Both the position numbers and the translations under genes were made by a program. From Planctomycetaceae bacterium (GTDB lineage Bacteria; Planctomycetota; Planctomycetia; Pirellulales; Pirellulaceae): 43,346 nt of DNA. Numbering within the stretch: the first letter of the stretch is position 1; every line of letters starts with the position of its first letter. A model generated the notes under the pieces. It was not told the origin of the DNA, ran no database searches, and worked only from the letters and a program-made list of their open reading frames with translations. The stretch covers positions 1 to 43,346 of the forward strand of contig SKKK01000120.1 in assembly GCA_007121535.1 (NCBI GenBank), read 5' to 3'. Shown piece after piece: positions 1 to 8,018 of the stretch.

Positions 1-138
1 ATCTGTCCGCGCGTCGATCTCCTGCGCCATGGCCTCGACGAAGAACTGGTGATGCTTCAACCTCAGGCTGCTAGCGGGCCGTAGATCGCGCTTGCCTCGT
101 AGGAGAATGGGCAGCCAAAGCCGCACGGTCCCTGGCAT
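1..138 (-). other. Possible partial ORF running off the left edge
   Basis: On the minus strand an ATG at 138 opens a 46-codon frame that stays open to base 1 (begins MPGTVRLWLPILL, contains LKHHQFFVEAMAQEIDART). I recognise no family. The opposite strand also has a short open frame ending in TAG at 82-84, so direction is uncertain. It adjoins a region of decayed genes and may be a relic or chance. Confidence 0.2.
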
Positions 139-192
139 GTTAGAGCCGCAGCAGGAAACAACTCAATCCGGCAATTGTGTGTCACCCGAGAT

Positions 193-694
193 TCAACCAC
201 CTACTCCGAGAAGCCTGTGCAGCGTTCCGGCGCACTCGGTGTCGAGGATCAGGTGGTTGATCGTGCCGAGTTTGAGGCATTGGAGGACGATTTGGGCTCG
301 GACTTGACCTACGGCTAGGACGGTGACGCCGGGCAGGTTGTTTTCGCGGGCTCGGAGGGCACAGCGGCGGAAGTGGGGTTCCTTGATTCCGGTCCAGCGC
401 TTGTTGACGGCCTCGATGTACTCGCGGTCGGCTTGGTTGCTCAGACTCGTCTTTCTCGGAGTACAATCGTGGCTGTACTGGCGGAATCGCGACGGCCAAC
501 CGAAGTTTACTCGTCACTTGTCGGTTCAGGCGGGCGATCCCGTCCACAATAGCCTTCTGGCTCCAGTCTCGAACAGCGGTATCGGCCTGCTCCGTCGCAT
601 TCCACAGCGACCGGACCATTTCGAGCAAGGAATCCAAATCCTCGCCCGAGGGCTTTGCCGCGACCTTTCTAGTTCGAGTTTTCCGAGCCAACAA
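193..694 (-). pseudogene. Decayed SorC/DeoR-type sugar-binding transcriptional regulator
   Basis: The remnant probably began at a TTG near 694 preceded by AGGAG/AAGGA. The first part (frame ending at 182) contains WSQKAIVDGIARLNRQVTSK followed by IPPVQPRLYSEK, which resembles the helix-turn-helix of SorC-type regulators (pattern SQ.EIA...ISRQTVSKLLRLA). After about 420-470 the similarity continues in another frame, which stops at 193-195: IEAVNKRWTGIKEPHFRR, then GVTVLAVG and GTINHLILDTECAGTLHRLL, typical of the C-terminal end of the sugar-phosphate-binding domain. Intact SorC proteins are about 310-340 aa; here only about 165 codons remain, so the central effector domain is missing and the two ends are out of frame. 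Such proteins normally repress carbohydrate operons; this one cannot make a functional product. The assignment rests on pattern memory, not on an alignment. Confidence 0.55.
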
Positions 695-994
695 TTCCTT
701 TCTCCTACCCCCACATCTGACCGACCCACAAAGGAAAATCCCCCGTGGTAGGGTATTCCGGAGATTCACAGTAGAGTTCTGACTCGATTTTACCCGAATG
801 GCCCCACACAACAAGCGACCGACAGCGAATCCGTCTTTTTTGCGGCCACGAGAAGTCCTCAGACACCAAGTCTTTCGGACGGAATTCGGGCACCCAACGC
901 AAGTCTTATTCCAATCGACGTACGTTTATTCTGAAATGCAACGCCCAGCGTGGCGGATTGTTCGGCAGGGTCAGCTTACTTGAGCATAAGTGGT

Positions 995-1247
995 TTACTT
1001 TTTGTGAGCATCAACGCCAGGGGACTGTAGTCTCTTGCGATCGAGGGTCTGTTCGAAACCCTGTCCAACGAATCGCTGGCGAATGTTCTCGATGGTTTTC
1101 GTTCGGCAGGAGAATGCTTCCGCAATTCTCTGGTCGGTCCAGCACATCAGATGGAACCGAAAGATCTTCCGGCAACGGCGAATCCGGCCACGCCGTAGCC
1201 TGCCTCTGGCGAGCGAGTTATACTCGTCGGAAGCGTTTGGTAAATAG
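995..1247 (-). mobile_element. IS630-family transposase relic (N-terminal HTH only)
   Basis: Minus-strand codons from about 1247 to the TAA at 995-997 read YLPNASDEYNSLARG, then CWTDQRIAEAFSC and KTIENIRQRFVGQGFEQTL, ending in DRKR. This matches the N-terminal helix-turn-helix of IS630/Tc1-like transposases (W[ST]D..IAEAL.....T[VI]E.[IV]R.RF...G....L.RK). The DDE catalytic domain is absent: the frame stops directly after the HTH. I could not identify terminal inverted repeats or a TA duplication. A GGGTGGCACC repeat lies immediately upstream on this strand (1251-1267). Confidence 0.6.
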
Positions 1248-1250
1248 ATA

Positions 1251-1267
1251 GATGGGTGGCACCTTTT
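1251..1267 (+). repeat. Dispersed GATGGGTGGCACCTTTT repeat, copy 1
   Basis: A 17-bp sequence whose core GGGTGGCACCTTT recurs at 27879-27895 (reverse complement) and twice in tandem at 35709-35769. This copy abuts the IS630 relic. On the complementary strand the similarity to copy 2 continues weakly beyond the core (ATCTATT follows in both). Confidence 0.65.
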
Positions 1268-1385
1268 GTTCTTTCAAGTTGAACTGTGAAAAACACCGAA
1301 GAATCATGGCCGGAATCTGAAGCCATCGATTCCAGTCGATCGATGAACGGTCCCAATATGCACCCCCCCTATTAGGAGTTTCGGT

Positions 1386-1646
1386 ATGCCTCAGCGGTCG
1401 CGCTATCAGCAACGCGTCATCAAGAACTACTACGACAACCGCGAATCGATCGCATTGCAACGAGTGCAGGAGTTGGTCACGGAGCTATACCTGGCGGAAG
1501 GAAAGGCTCGCGAAAAACACTGGAAAAGTCTTGCGGGACACTTGGAAGCATTGGGTGTCGCCCCCGCCACCATCGACCACCTGATCCAACAGCAACAGCC
1601 CGAATTAGTCGCAAACCTGGTGACCAAGTTGGCTGCTAAAGAGTAG
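1386..1646 (+). CDS. Small hypothetical protein, 86 aa
   Basis: The ATG is preceded by AGGAG about nine bases upstream (TTAGGAGTTTCGGT), a good ribosome binding site. The product is soluble, charged and probably all-helical: it begins MPQRSRYQQRVIKNYYDNRE, continues with QRVQELVTELYLAEGKAREKHWKSL and ends in an amphipathic stretch with QQQQPELVANLV. There is no signal peptide, cysteine pair or catalytic motif. Codon use and the ribosome binding site suggest a real gene; I believe similar short proteins with an N-terminal RYQ.R.I.NYY segment are common in planctomycetes, but I cannot confirm it. It converges with the large surface-protein gene, with a 74-bp inverted-repeat element between the two 3' ends. 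Function unknown. Confidence 0.75.
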   Translation: MPQRSRYQQRVIKNYYDNRESIALQRVQELVTELYLAEGKAREKHWKSLAGHLEALGVAPATIDHLIQQQQPELVANLVTKLAAKE

Positions 1647-1662
1647 AGGAATCGGCAGAAGC

Positions 1663-1736
1663 GGGGCGGGAGTCGCTTTCGGGAAAGCTCGTTTCCATGT
1701 GGATGGTCGTTGCCCGAATACGACTCCCGCCCCCCC
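1663..1736. repeat. 74-bp inverted-repeat element, copy A
   Basis: The element starts GGGGCGGGAGTCGCTTTCGG and ends CGAATACGACTCCCGCCCCC; the arms pair over about 20 bp. Its reverse complement aligns with 31392-31465, with the same length and a shared interior (GGGCAACGA, then CAT.TGGAA). It lies between the convergent ends of two genes (1646 and 1766), so the transcript from either side would form a strong stem-loop. There is no T-tract, so intrinsic termination is not certain. Confidence 0.8.
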
Positions 1737-1765
1737 GTGGATCACGCGGGCCGAGCGGGACCTGA

Positions 1766-4700
1766 CTAATCGTACGCTGCGAACAGCGCGTCGACAGCCT
1801 GCGCGTACTGGTCGGCTTCTCCTTCCCCAGAGAACAAACCGCCCGAACCGCCTCCGTTGCTGCTGGTGTCGGGAGGATCATAACTGGGAAGATCAAACAG
1901 ATCCGGACTACCGATGATGTGGTGAATCGTGTTTCCGTTGGCCGACAACTGCCGCATGCGACCGCTCGACAGGTCGACCGACAGCCAACGCTCGACGTCC
2001 GCGTTTCGATCTGTCACCCACATCGAGCCTTGATTGATCTGAACCCGATAGTGTTGTGAATCGGCATCTACTGACTGACCGGGCACGTAGTACTGCCAGC
2101 CACCGATATTGATATGCCATTGCAGATTCCCCGCTGCATCCGTGGCGAACAACCAGCCCGACGCCAACACGGGATCCGTGCCGTTGATTTCGGACCACAA
2201 CAGCGACCGGTAGGGATTGATCGAGGTGAACTCGGCCGCCAGTCCCAGTTCCCCGAAATTATTGTTGTCCGTGATGCTGTTGTTGGGGTCGGCGCCGAAT
2301 CCGATCAGGGGCACGTGCACGCCGATTTCGTTCGGATTGCTGACCGTCGCACCGTTGCCGGGTGAGGCCGAACCGTCCTTCATGCCGGCGGGTTGCTGCG
2401 GTTGCGAGATCGTGTAGGACGTTCCTGCTTGGCTGGGCAGCACACCTGTGAACTTGTAACGGCCATGGTCATCCGTCACCGTCTCGTGTACAAACGGCGT
2501 GTCCATCAAGTCGGTACCACTCAATTGGATCCTGACCCCGGCGATTCCGGGTTCGCCTTCATCTTTCTGGCCGTCTCCATCCAGATCGATGTAAACGTAG
2601 CCGGCGACGGAGCTGAGCACCACGTCGCGAACCGTGACGGTCGCCGTGTCGGTCTTGAAGTCCGGCTCGCCACGCGTGGTCCCGTCATCTTGGACCGTGT
2701 ACTCGAACGTATCGACGTGATCGAATCCCTCGGGCACCGTGTAGACGACTTCATCGCCGTCCAGAACGACCGAGGCACCTTTGGCCGACGTCGTTACGCT
2801 GATGATCGTCAACGTCTGGTCGCTTTCGTTCGGCGGCCCTGGCAGATCGTTGGCCAACAACTCCGACACGTCGAAGCGGAACTGCTGCCCAACCGCCGGT
2901 TGAGGATCGATCAGCACGAGATCGTCGTTAGCGATAGGTGGATCGTTGACCTCCCAGACCGTAATCGTCACCACGGCCGAATCCGTCTTAAAGTCGTCCA
3001 CGATCACGCCATCGATCATCGATTGGCCATCGTCCTGGATCGTATAGGAGAACGTCGTCTGGCCGTTGAAGTGCGGATCGGGAGGCGTGTAACGGAAGAC
3101 ACCCGTTTCCGCATTCAACAACTCGACCGTGCCCTGCGTGCTTGCCGTGTCGAAACTGATCACCCGGATCGACTGGAATGCATCCTCGTTGGGTCCAGCC
3201 GAATCGTTGTCCAAGACATTGAACTCAGCCACCCCACCCTCGGGCATTTCAACTTGATCGTCCCGGGCGATCGGCGGACGGTTCATCGGGGCGACAGAGA
3301 TGATCAACGTGCTGGAGGTCTCCAGCGGCTGATCGTCGGGCGGATCGCCGAAGGTACCCCCATCATTGGTCGTGATCGTCAAAACCGCTTCGCCGATGAA
3401 ACCTGCATCGGGACGGAAAATCAAAGTGCCCAACGCCTGATTGACTCCGGCCAGCGTCAGCGTACTCAACTGTTTCGTCGCCGCGGGATCGTCGCCTTCG
3501 CCCAGCAGCAGCAAGCCATCGGTGACGGACAAGTCAACCGTAAACGTAGCGAACGTGTCATCATTGTCGGCGATATCCGGGTCGGTCACGGTCAGTCGGG
3601 CGCTGTTGGCGGCCGTGAATGCCAGATCGAAATCGTTGCTGGTGAAGACCACGTCGCCCGCTTCGATCGGATCGCCGTTCAATCGGTTCACGGGCGGATC
3701 GTTGACCGCCGTGACGTTAATGGTGATCGTTTTCGGCGCCGAGATATCGATCCCGCCTCGTTCGGTACCTCCATCGTCCTGGACCGCAACGGTAAACTGG
3801 GAAGTTCCCCCGACGTTCATTGCTGATTGGAACGTCAGCGTTCCATCGACGGAGACGCTGGGCGGAACTTCAAACAGGTTGGGATTGGTGATATCGTTGA
3901 CAATGTAACGCAGCACCTGTTGATCCGATTCGTTCGGCGGCCCCGGTATGAACTCGGTGACCCAGCCGTCCATGGTCTGCAGCCCTTCGTTTTCTCGAAC
4001 GGTGATCTCTGTTTGAGCCACCTGGAACGACGGCGGATCGTTCACCGGCAGAACGGTAATCGCAAAGGTCTGGGGCGCCGACGTATCGTCGCCCCCGCGA
4101 TCGGTACCGCCGTCGTCGCGGGCAACGACGGTAAACGTCGAATTCCCAAACGCATCATCGGCCGGAGTGTACGTCAGCGTTCCGTCCAGATCTACCGACG
4201 GCAGCACCGCAAACAAATCCGGATTGCCAACATTGACGACCAGATACTCTTCCAACTGCTGATCCGATTCATTGGGCGGACCGGGAACGAAGTCGTGCGC
4301 CCAGTTTTCAATGACCTGAGGCCCCGAATCCTCGTTGACCTCGGGTGGATCGCTGGCGCTGAACGACGGCGGATCGTTCACCGGCAAAACGGTGATCGTG
4401 AAAGTCTGCCATTCCGAAGTATCGATGCCGTCGTTCTCGGTACCTCCGTCGTCCTGCACGCGCGCCCGGAACGTGGCTTCGCCGAACGCATCGTCCGCCG
4501 GCGTATACCTCAACGTTCCGGCGGTATCCACGTTGGGATTAACGGCGAACAGATTATCGGGATTCGCCAACACTTGGACGTCGTACTGTTTGACCGATTG
4601 GACTGCGTTTTCCTGCGGAGTCCCCGCGTCGAAGGTCGCCCAATCGGTCACGGTCTGCGGCCCGGCATCCTCGTTGATCGTTGGAGGATCGACAGCCGTG

Positions 4701-7153
4701 AATGTCGGCTGGTCGTTGACCAGGATCACGTTCACCGTCACCGTGGCCGTGCTGGGACCGTCTCCTTCATTGACCGTGTCCACGATGGTGTAGGTAAACG
4801 TATCGGTCCCGAAGAAATTGGCAACGGGCGTATAAGTCACGGTGGTCTGGTTGCCCGTGATCTGGACGGTACCATTCGCGGGATCGCTAACTTCCGTGAT
4901 CTGAAGGTTCGCTCCGCCTGTTTCGCTGTCGAAATTGAAATCGTTCAGCAGCACTTCGAACTCATGGTTCGCCGTGTCTTCCAGGATCTGGAAGGAATCG
5001 GGGACCGCGAACGGTCGTTGCGGCGGCACGATGGTGACCAGGAATTCGTCTTGGACTTCGAGTGCGACGTCCTCTTGCGATTGCCGATAGTCCACATTGC
5101 CCAGATCGTTCATCGTGGCGGTGATGATGTAGGAACCCACCGGCGCCGTGAACTGGACGTTTGCGACCGCCGCATTGATTTCCGCAGTCAGGCCGCGAAT
5201 CACCACGTTGTCGCTGTTGTTGCCCGTGACCACCAGACCCTGCAGTGCGGCCACCGCCAACGTTCCGCCGCTGCTGGCCAAGGTCAATCGTCCCTCGACA
5301 TCTCCTCCCGGGGCAAACTGTGCGTCGACTTCATCCCCGACCTCGATACCCGCAATCGAGACCGTCAGATCCGGGCCCACTGCGTCGTGAACTGCCACGA
5401 TATCGCTGGGCACCTCCAGCGTCGGCGGATCGTTGATCGGCCGGACCGCGATCGTTACCGTGTGGTGCACCTCGGTTTGGCTGACTCCATTGGCCAAATC
5501 CTCCGCCGTGATTTTCAGCGTCGACGAAGCGCCGTCCGCATGATAGAAATCCTGCTGGGCCTTGTACGTCAACCCCGCCATCGCCGCGTTGACCTGGTTC
5601 TGCGAGCCGACGAGCACCAAGCGGCCATCCGCACCCTTTCCATCATCGACATCCAGTCCGTCCACTGCCGGGACCTGAATCGGCGCATCGGTCACTAGCG
5701 TCACTCTCAACGGTTCGTCATCCGCATCGGTGATCGATACCGCCCCGGGGCCGAACAAAAGCTTGCCCGGCTCGTTCTCATTCCGCTCGTCAATCGCCAC
5801 CTCGTCCGGAGCCGCGATCACAGGCGGTTGATTCTCCGGCATGATCGTCACGGTCACCGTCGCCGTTTGCGTTACTGAAACCCCGTCAAAAAGCACGTAG
5901 GTGAACGTATCGGTCAGCGGCCCTTCTGCCTTCGTGGGGATTTGGATCGGTGTATACCGGAACTCGCCGTCTCCCAAGTGCTCTACCGTCCCCTTTTGCC
6001 CATCGTGTTGGAACGATTGCACCTGCAAGACCCGGTCGCCGAGCGGGATGTGGACCACGGGATTGATGACATCAATGTGGGACCAGGGAACAATCGAGCC
6101 CGTTTGACCGGGTTGCGCTCCCGAACCGAATCCCGTGTCCCCGAAAACCAGAACTTCGATTCCCGTATCAGGGAATTGTTCGTTAGGATCGCCGATCGAA
6201 AAGGTGCGCTGTCCCTGTACAAGTGTGTCGTTCGCGAGGACATCGACACTTTGCGACCCACCACCCTGGATCACCAATTCATCGTCGAAGGCAACGATGG
6301 ACTCTACCTGAAACAAGACATCGTAAATGAAGGCCTCGGCCTTCCCCGGCGCCCCGAATCCCTCCCGAAACCCCCCTGTATTATTCACCAGACCGGGCGC
6401 ACTTGTGATGTCGCCCCTAGGCCCATTTTGGTAGGGATACGAAAAGATCAGCAAGGGCCCATCCAACTGTACATTGGGATCTTGGAAAGATACCGGAAAT
6501 GGCATAACGGGCTTGCCGGGCCAGTTGTTGGACTGACCGGGCGGAATCGTAAACGCAACATCGTCGAACATTGTGTCGGCGTAAAAAGCAAATACACCAA
6601 AGTTGTTGCCGCCTTGCCCATCAAAAGTGCGGATGTCTTGGGCGTACACCTCCAATCGAAATGTCTCACCCGGATTGACGGCAGTCAACGTTTCTCGGCC
6701 GGCAGGCCCTTGGGGTGGGTCTGGAGCAATATCCTCCGCGATGCGACCTCGCACCTGCACCATCGGGGCCGGTGATTCACCTTCCGCATTCAAATAGTTG
6801 ATGATCTGCAGCACGTCCATCGGCGTCAAATAGCCGTCGTTGTTCACGTCGAACATCAACGGCGCCGGCGCCCAAGCCTCGGCCTCGCCGCCTAGCGGCA
6901 TCCCCATCTGCTCGGCCCCATCGCCGTTCAACGCGTTGATCACGTGCAGCGCATCCATCGGCGTGACCACGAAATCCCCGTTCACATCTGGCGGCAAGGC
7001 ATAGTTGTGCCAAGGATTGAAATCCGCTGCCAACAGCACTCGATCTTCCAATCGCTCGATGTTGCCCAGCCGGTTGCGCGACCGCAAGGCAGCAGCTTTC
7101 CGTGTTTTTTGGCGACGAGCACGTCCAAGAACCGTGCGGCGTTTGTGACTCAT
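1766..7153 (-). CDS. Giant exported LEPRxLL/dockerin/cadherin-like repeat protein, 1795 aa
   Basis: The chosen start is the ATG at 7153 (MSHKRR), with AGGGA about ten bases upstream; an in-frame GTG at 7174 is the alternative. Residues 1-30 are very basic, followed by LEDRVLLAAD (35-44), the planctomycetal LEPRxLL-type export/anchoring motif. Two dockerin-like EF-hand repeats follow: DVNGDFVVTPMDALHVINAL from residue 56 and DVNNDGYLTPMDVLQIINYL near 105-125. Most of the rest is a string of Ig/cadherin-like beta domains with VNDPP linkers and FTYT.DDG strands. Three units of about 110 aa (DNA about 4720-3705) are close tandem copies sharing GPPNESDQ or its variants, YTPADDAFG and QDDGGT. Near the C-terminus is an SdrD-B-like unit (GYVYIDLDGDGQKDEGEPGI), then an aromatic-rich region and an acidic Gly/Ser tail. 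It is probably a calcium-binding surface or matrix protein; no catalytic domain is visible. Confidence 0.9.
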   Translation of the reverse strand: MSHKRRTVLGRARRQKTRKAAALRSRNRLGNIERLEDRVLLAADFNPWHNYALPPDVNGDFVVTPMDALHVINALNGDGAEQMGMPLGGEAEAWAPAPLMFDVNNDGYLTPMDVLQIINYLNAEGESPAPMVQVRGRIAEDIAPDPPQGPAGRETLTAVNPGETFRLEVYAQDIRTFDGQGGNNFGVFAFYADTMFDDVAFTIPPGQSNNWPGKPVMPFPVSFQDPNVQLDGPLLIFSYPYQNGPRGDITSAPGLVNNTGGFREGFGAPGKAEAFIYDVLFQVESIVAFDDELVIQGGGSQSVDVLANDTLVQGQRTFSIGDPNEQFPDTGIEVLVFGDTGFGSGAQPGQTGSIVPWSHIDVINPVVHIPLGDRVLQVQSFQHDGQKGTVEHLGDGEFRYTPIQIPTKAEGPLTDTFTYVLFDGVSVTQTATVTVTIMPENQPPVIAAPDEVAIDERNENEPGKLLFGPGAVSITDADDEPLRVTLVTDAPIQVPAVDGLDVDDGKGADGRLVLVGSQNQVNAAMAGLTYKAQQDFYHADGASSTLKITAEDLANGVSQTEVHHTVTIAVRPINDPPTLEVPSDIVAVHDAVGPDLTVSIAGIEVGDEVDAQFAPGGDVEGRLTLASSGGTLAVAALQGLVVTGNNSDNVVIRGLTAEINAAVANVQFTAPVGSYIITATMNDLGNVDYRQSQEDVALEVQDEFLVTIVPPQRPFAVPDSFQILEDTANHEFEVLLNDFNFDSETGGANLQITEVSDPANGTVQITGNQTTVTYTPVANFFGTDTFTYTIVDTVNEGDGPSTATVTVNVILVNDQPTFTAVDPPTINEDAGPQTVTDWATFDAGTPQENAVQSVKQYDVQVLANPDNLFAVNPNVDTAGTLRYTPADDAFGEATFRARVQDDGGTENDGIDTSEWQTFTITVLPVNDPPSFSASDPPEVNEDSGPQVIENWAHDFVPGPPNESDQQLEEYLVVNVGNPDLFAVLPSVDLDGTLTYTPADDAFGNSTFTVVARDDGGTDRGGDDTSAPQTFAITVLPVNDPPSFQVAQTEITVRENEGLQTMDGWVTEFIPGPPNESDQQVLRYIVNDITNPNLFEVPPSVSVDGTLTFQSAMNVGGTSQFTVAVQDDGGTERGGIDISAPKTITINVTAVNDPPVNRLNGDPIEAGDVVFTSNDFDLAFTAANSARLTVTDPDIADNDDTFATFTVDLSVTDGLLLLGEGDDPAATKQLSTLTLAGVNQALGTLIFRPDAGFIGEAVLTITTNDGGTFGDPPDDQPLETSSTLIISVAPMNRPPIARDDQVEMPEGGVAEFNVLDNDSAGPNEDAFQSIRVISFDTASTQGTVELLNAETGVFRYTPPDPHFNGQTTFSYTIQDDGQSMIDGVIVDDFKTDSAVVTITVWEVNDPPIANDDLVLIDPQPAVGQQFRFDVSELLANDLPGPPNESDQTLTIISVTTSAKGASVVLDGDEVVYTVPEGFDHVDTFEYTVQDDGTTRGEPDFKTDTATVTVRDVVLSSVAGYVYIDLDGDGQKDEGEPGIAGVRIQLSGTDLMDTPFVHETVTDDHGRYKFTGVLPSQAGTSYTISQPQQPAGMKDGSASPGNGATVSNPNEIGVHVPLIGFGADPNNSITDNNNFGELGLAAEFTSINPYRSLLWSEINGTDPVLASGWLFATDAAGNLQWHINIGGWQYYVPGQSVDADSQHYRVQINQGSMWVTDRNADVERWLSVDLSSGRMRQLSANGNTIHHIIGSPDLFDLPSYDPPDTSSNGGGSGGLFSGEGEADQYAQAVDALFAAYD

Positions 7154-8018
7154 TTTCTTTATTCCCTGATTCACCGACGACCTAAATGAAACTTCCGCTG
7201 CTGAACACCTTGGGACCTACGCGATCCTGACCGAAAGAATGTGAGGGCGATCCGATCGGAATGGACGTCCGGGACAGCCAATTGCAAATCGAGTTGCATG
7301 AATGCAGAACGATCCTTTGGTTATGGACGCCCCGAGCCGTAAGAAGTTCCGTTACGAACGGTACTTACGGCAAACCCATTCAATACACTACTCCACCATT
7401 CTACTTAAACCGCCTATGCGTCTCAAGTTCCTCATTTTAATCGGCCGGTGCCTCGCACTGGCCTATGTCATGGCACGGTTTTCCGACTGATCGTTGCATC
7501 AACGCCGTCATCAGCCTCATGACCGTCAACATCCGCACTTTTCTCCGAGAGTTGCCGACCAGCTTGATCGGCAAGTGAACCACGAAAATAAAACTTACGG
7601 AAGACAAGAGTCAGCCATAGGTACTGCTTTCATTGCCGATTGAGCTCTGCAGATATGGTTCGTGTATCGCTGCACTCGCCTGGGTGCGGCATCCCCACGG
7701 CTCGGCGACTTTGACTGCTCCGCAAATATGCAGATCTCACGCTTCGGGTTACGAAGTAATCCGGGTAAGGCGGCAAGAACTGCGAAGGCGCCCAAAGGGG
7801 GCATGGTGGGGGGGCTGTCGTTGCGCAAAGGAACTTGGAATCCCAGCCTTTCATTTTATTGGAAACCGCGTTATATTGGCACGCTTGTCGAACGGGATTC
7901 TTCGCGAAGGAATGTTGTGCGAGTCAGGCGTCGCTTCCCGGCACGTGAATGAGCTGATTATCGAAACAGGAACGCGGTGGCCCGCCCGCGCACCGCTTTT
8001 TCGGTGAGATCGAAGTCT
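7154..8018. other. Long intergenic region between divergent genes
   Basis: About 0.86 kb without a credible gene. The open frames here are short, lack ribosome binding sites and overlap one another on both strands. It must hold the promoters of the surface-protein gene (-) and the dehydrogenase/KAS III fusion gene (+), but I found no convincing -35/-10 pair, riboswitch or terminator. Confidence 0.6.

Noticed and set aside
2393-5698. Two long plus-strand open frames (477 and 623 codons) opposite the surface-protein gene
   Set aside because: They are antisense shadows of a repetitive, GC-rich gene; composition is Arg/His/Ile-rich, there is no ribosome binding site, and the minus frame has clear domains.
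7302-7490. Short plus-strand ORF in the long intergenic region
   Set aside because: No Shine-Dalgarno, no family pattern, and overlapping frames of equal quality.
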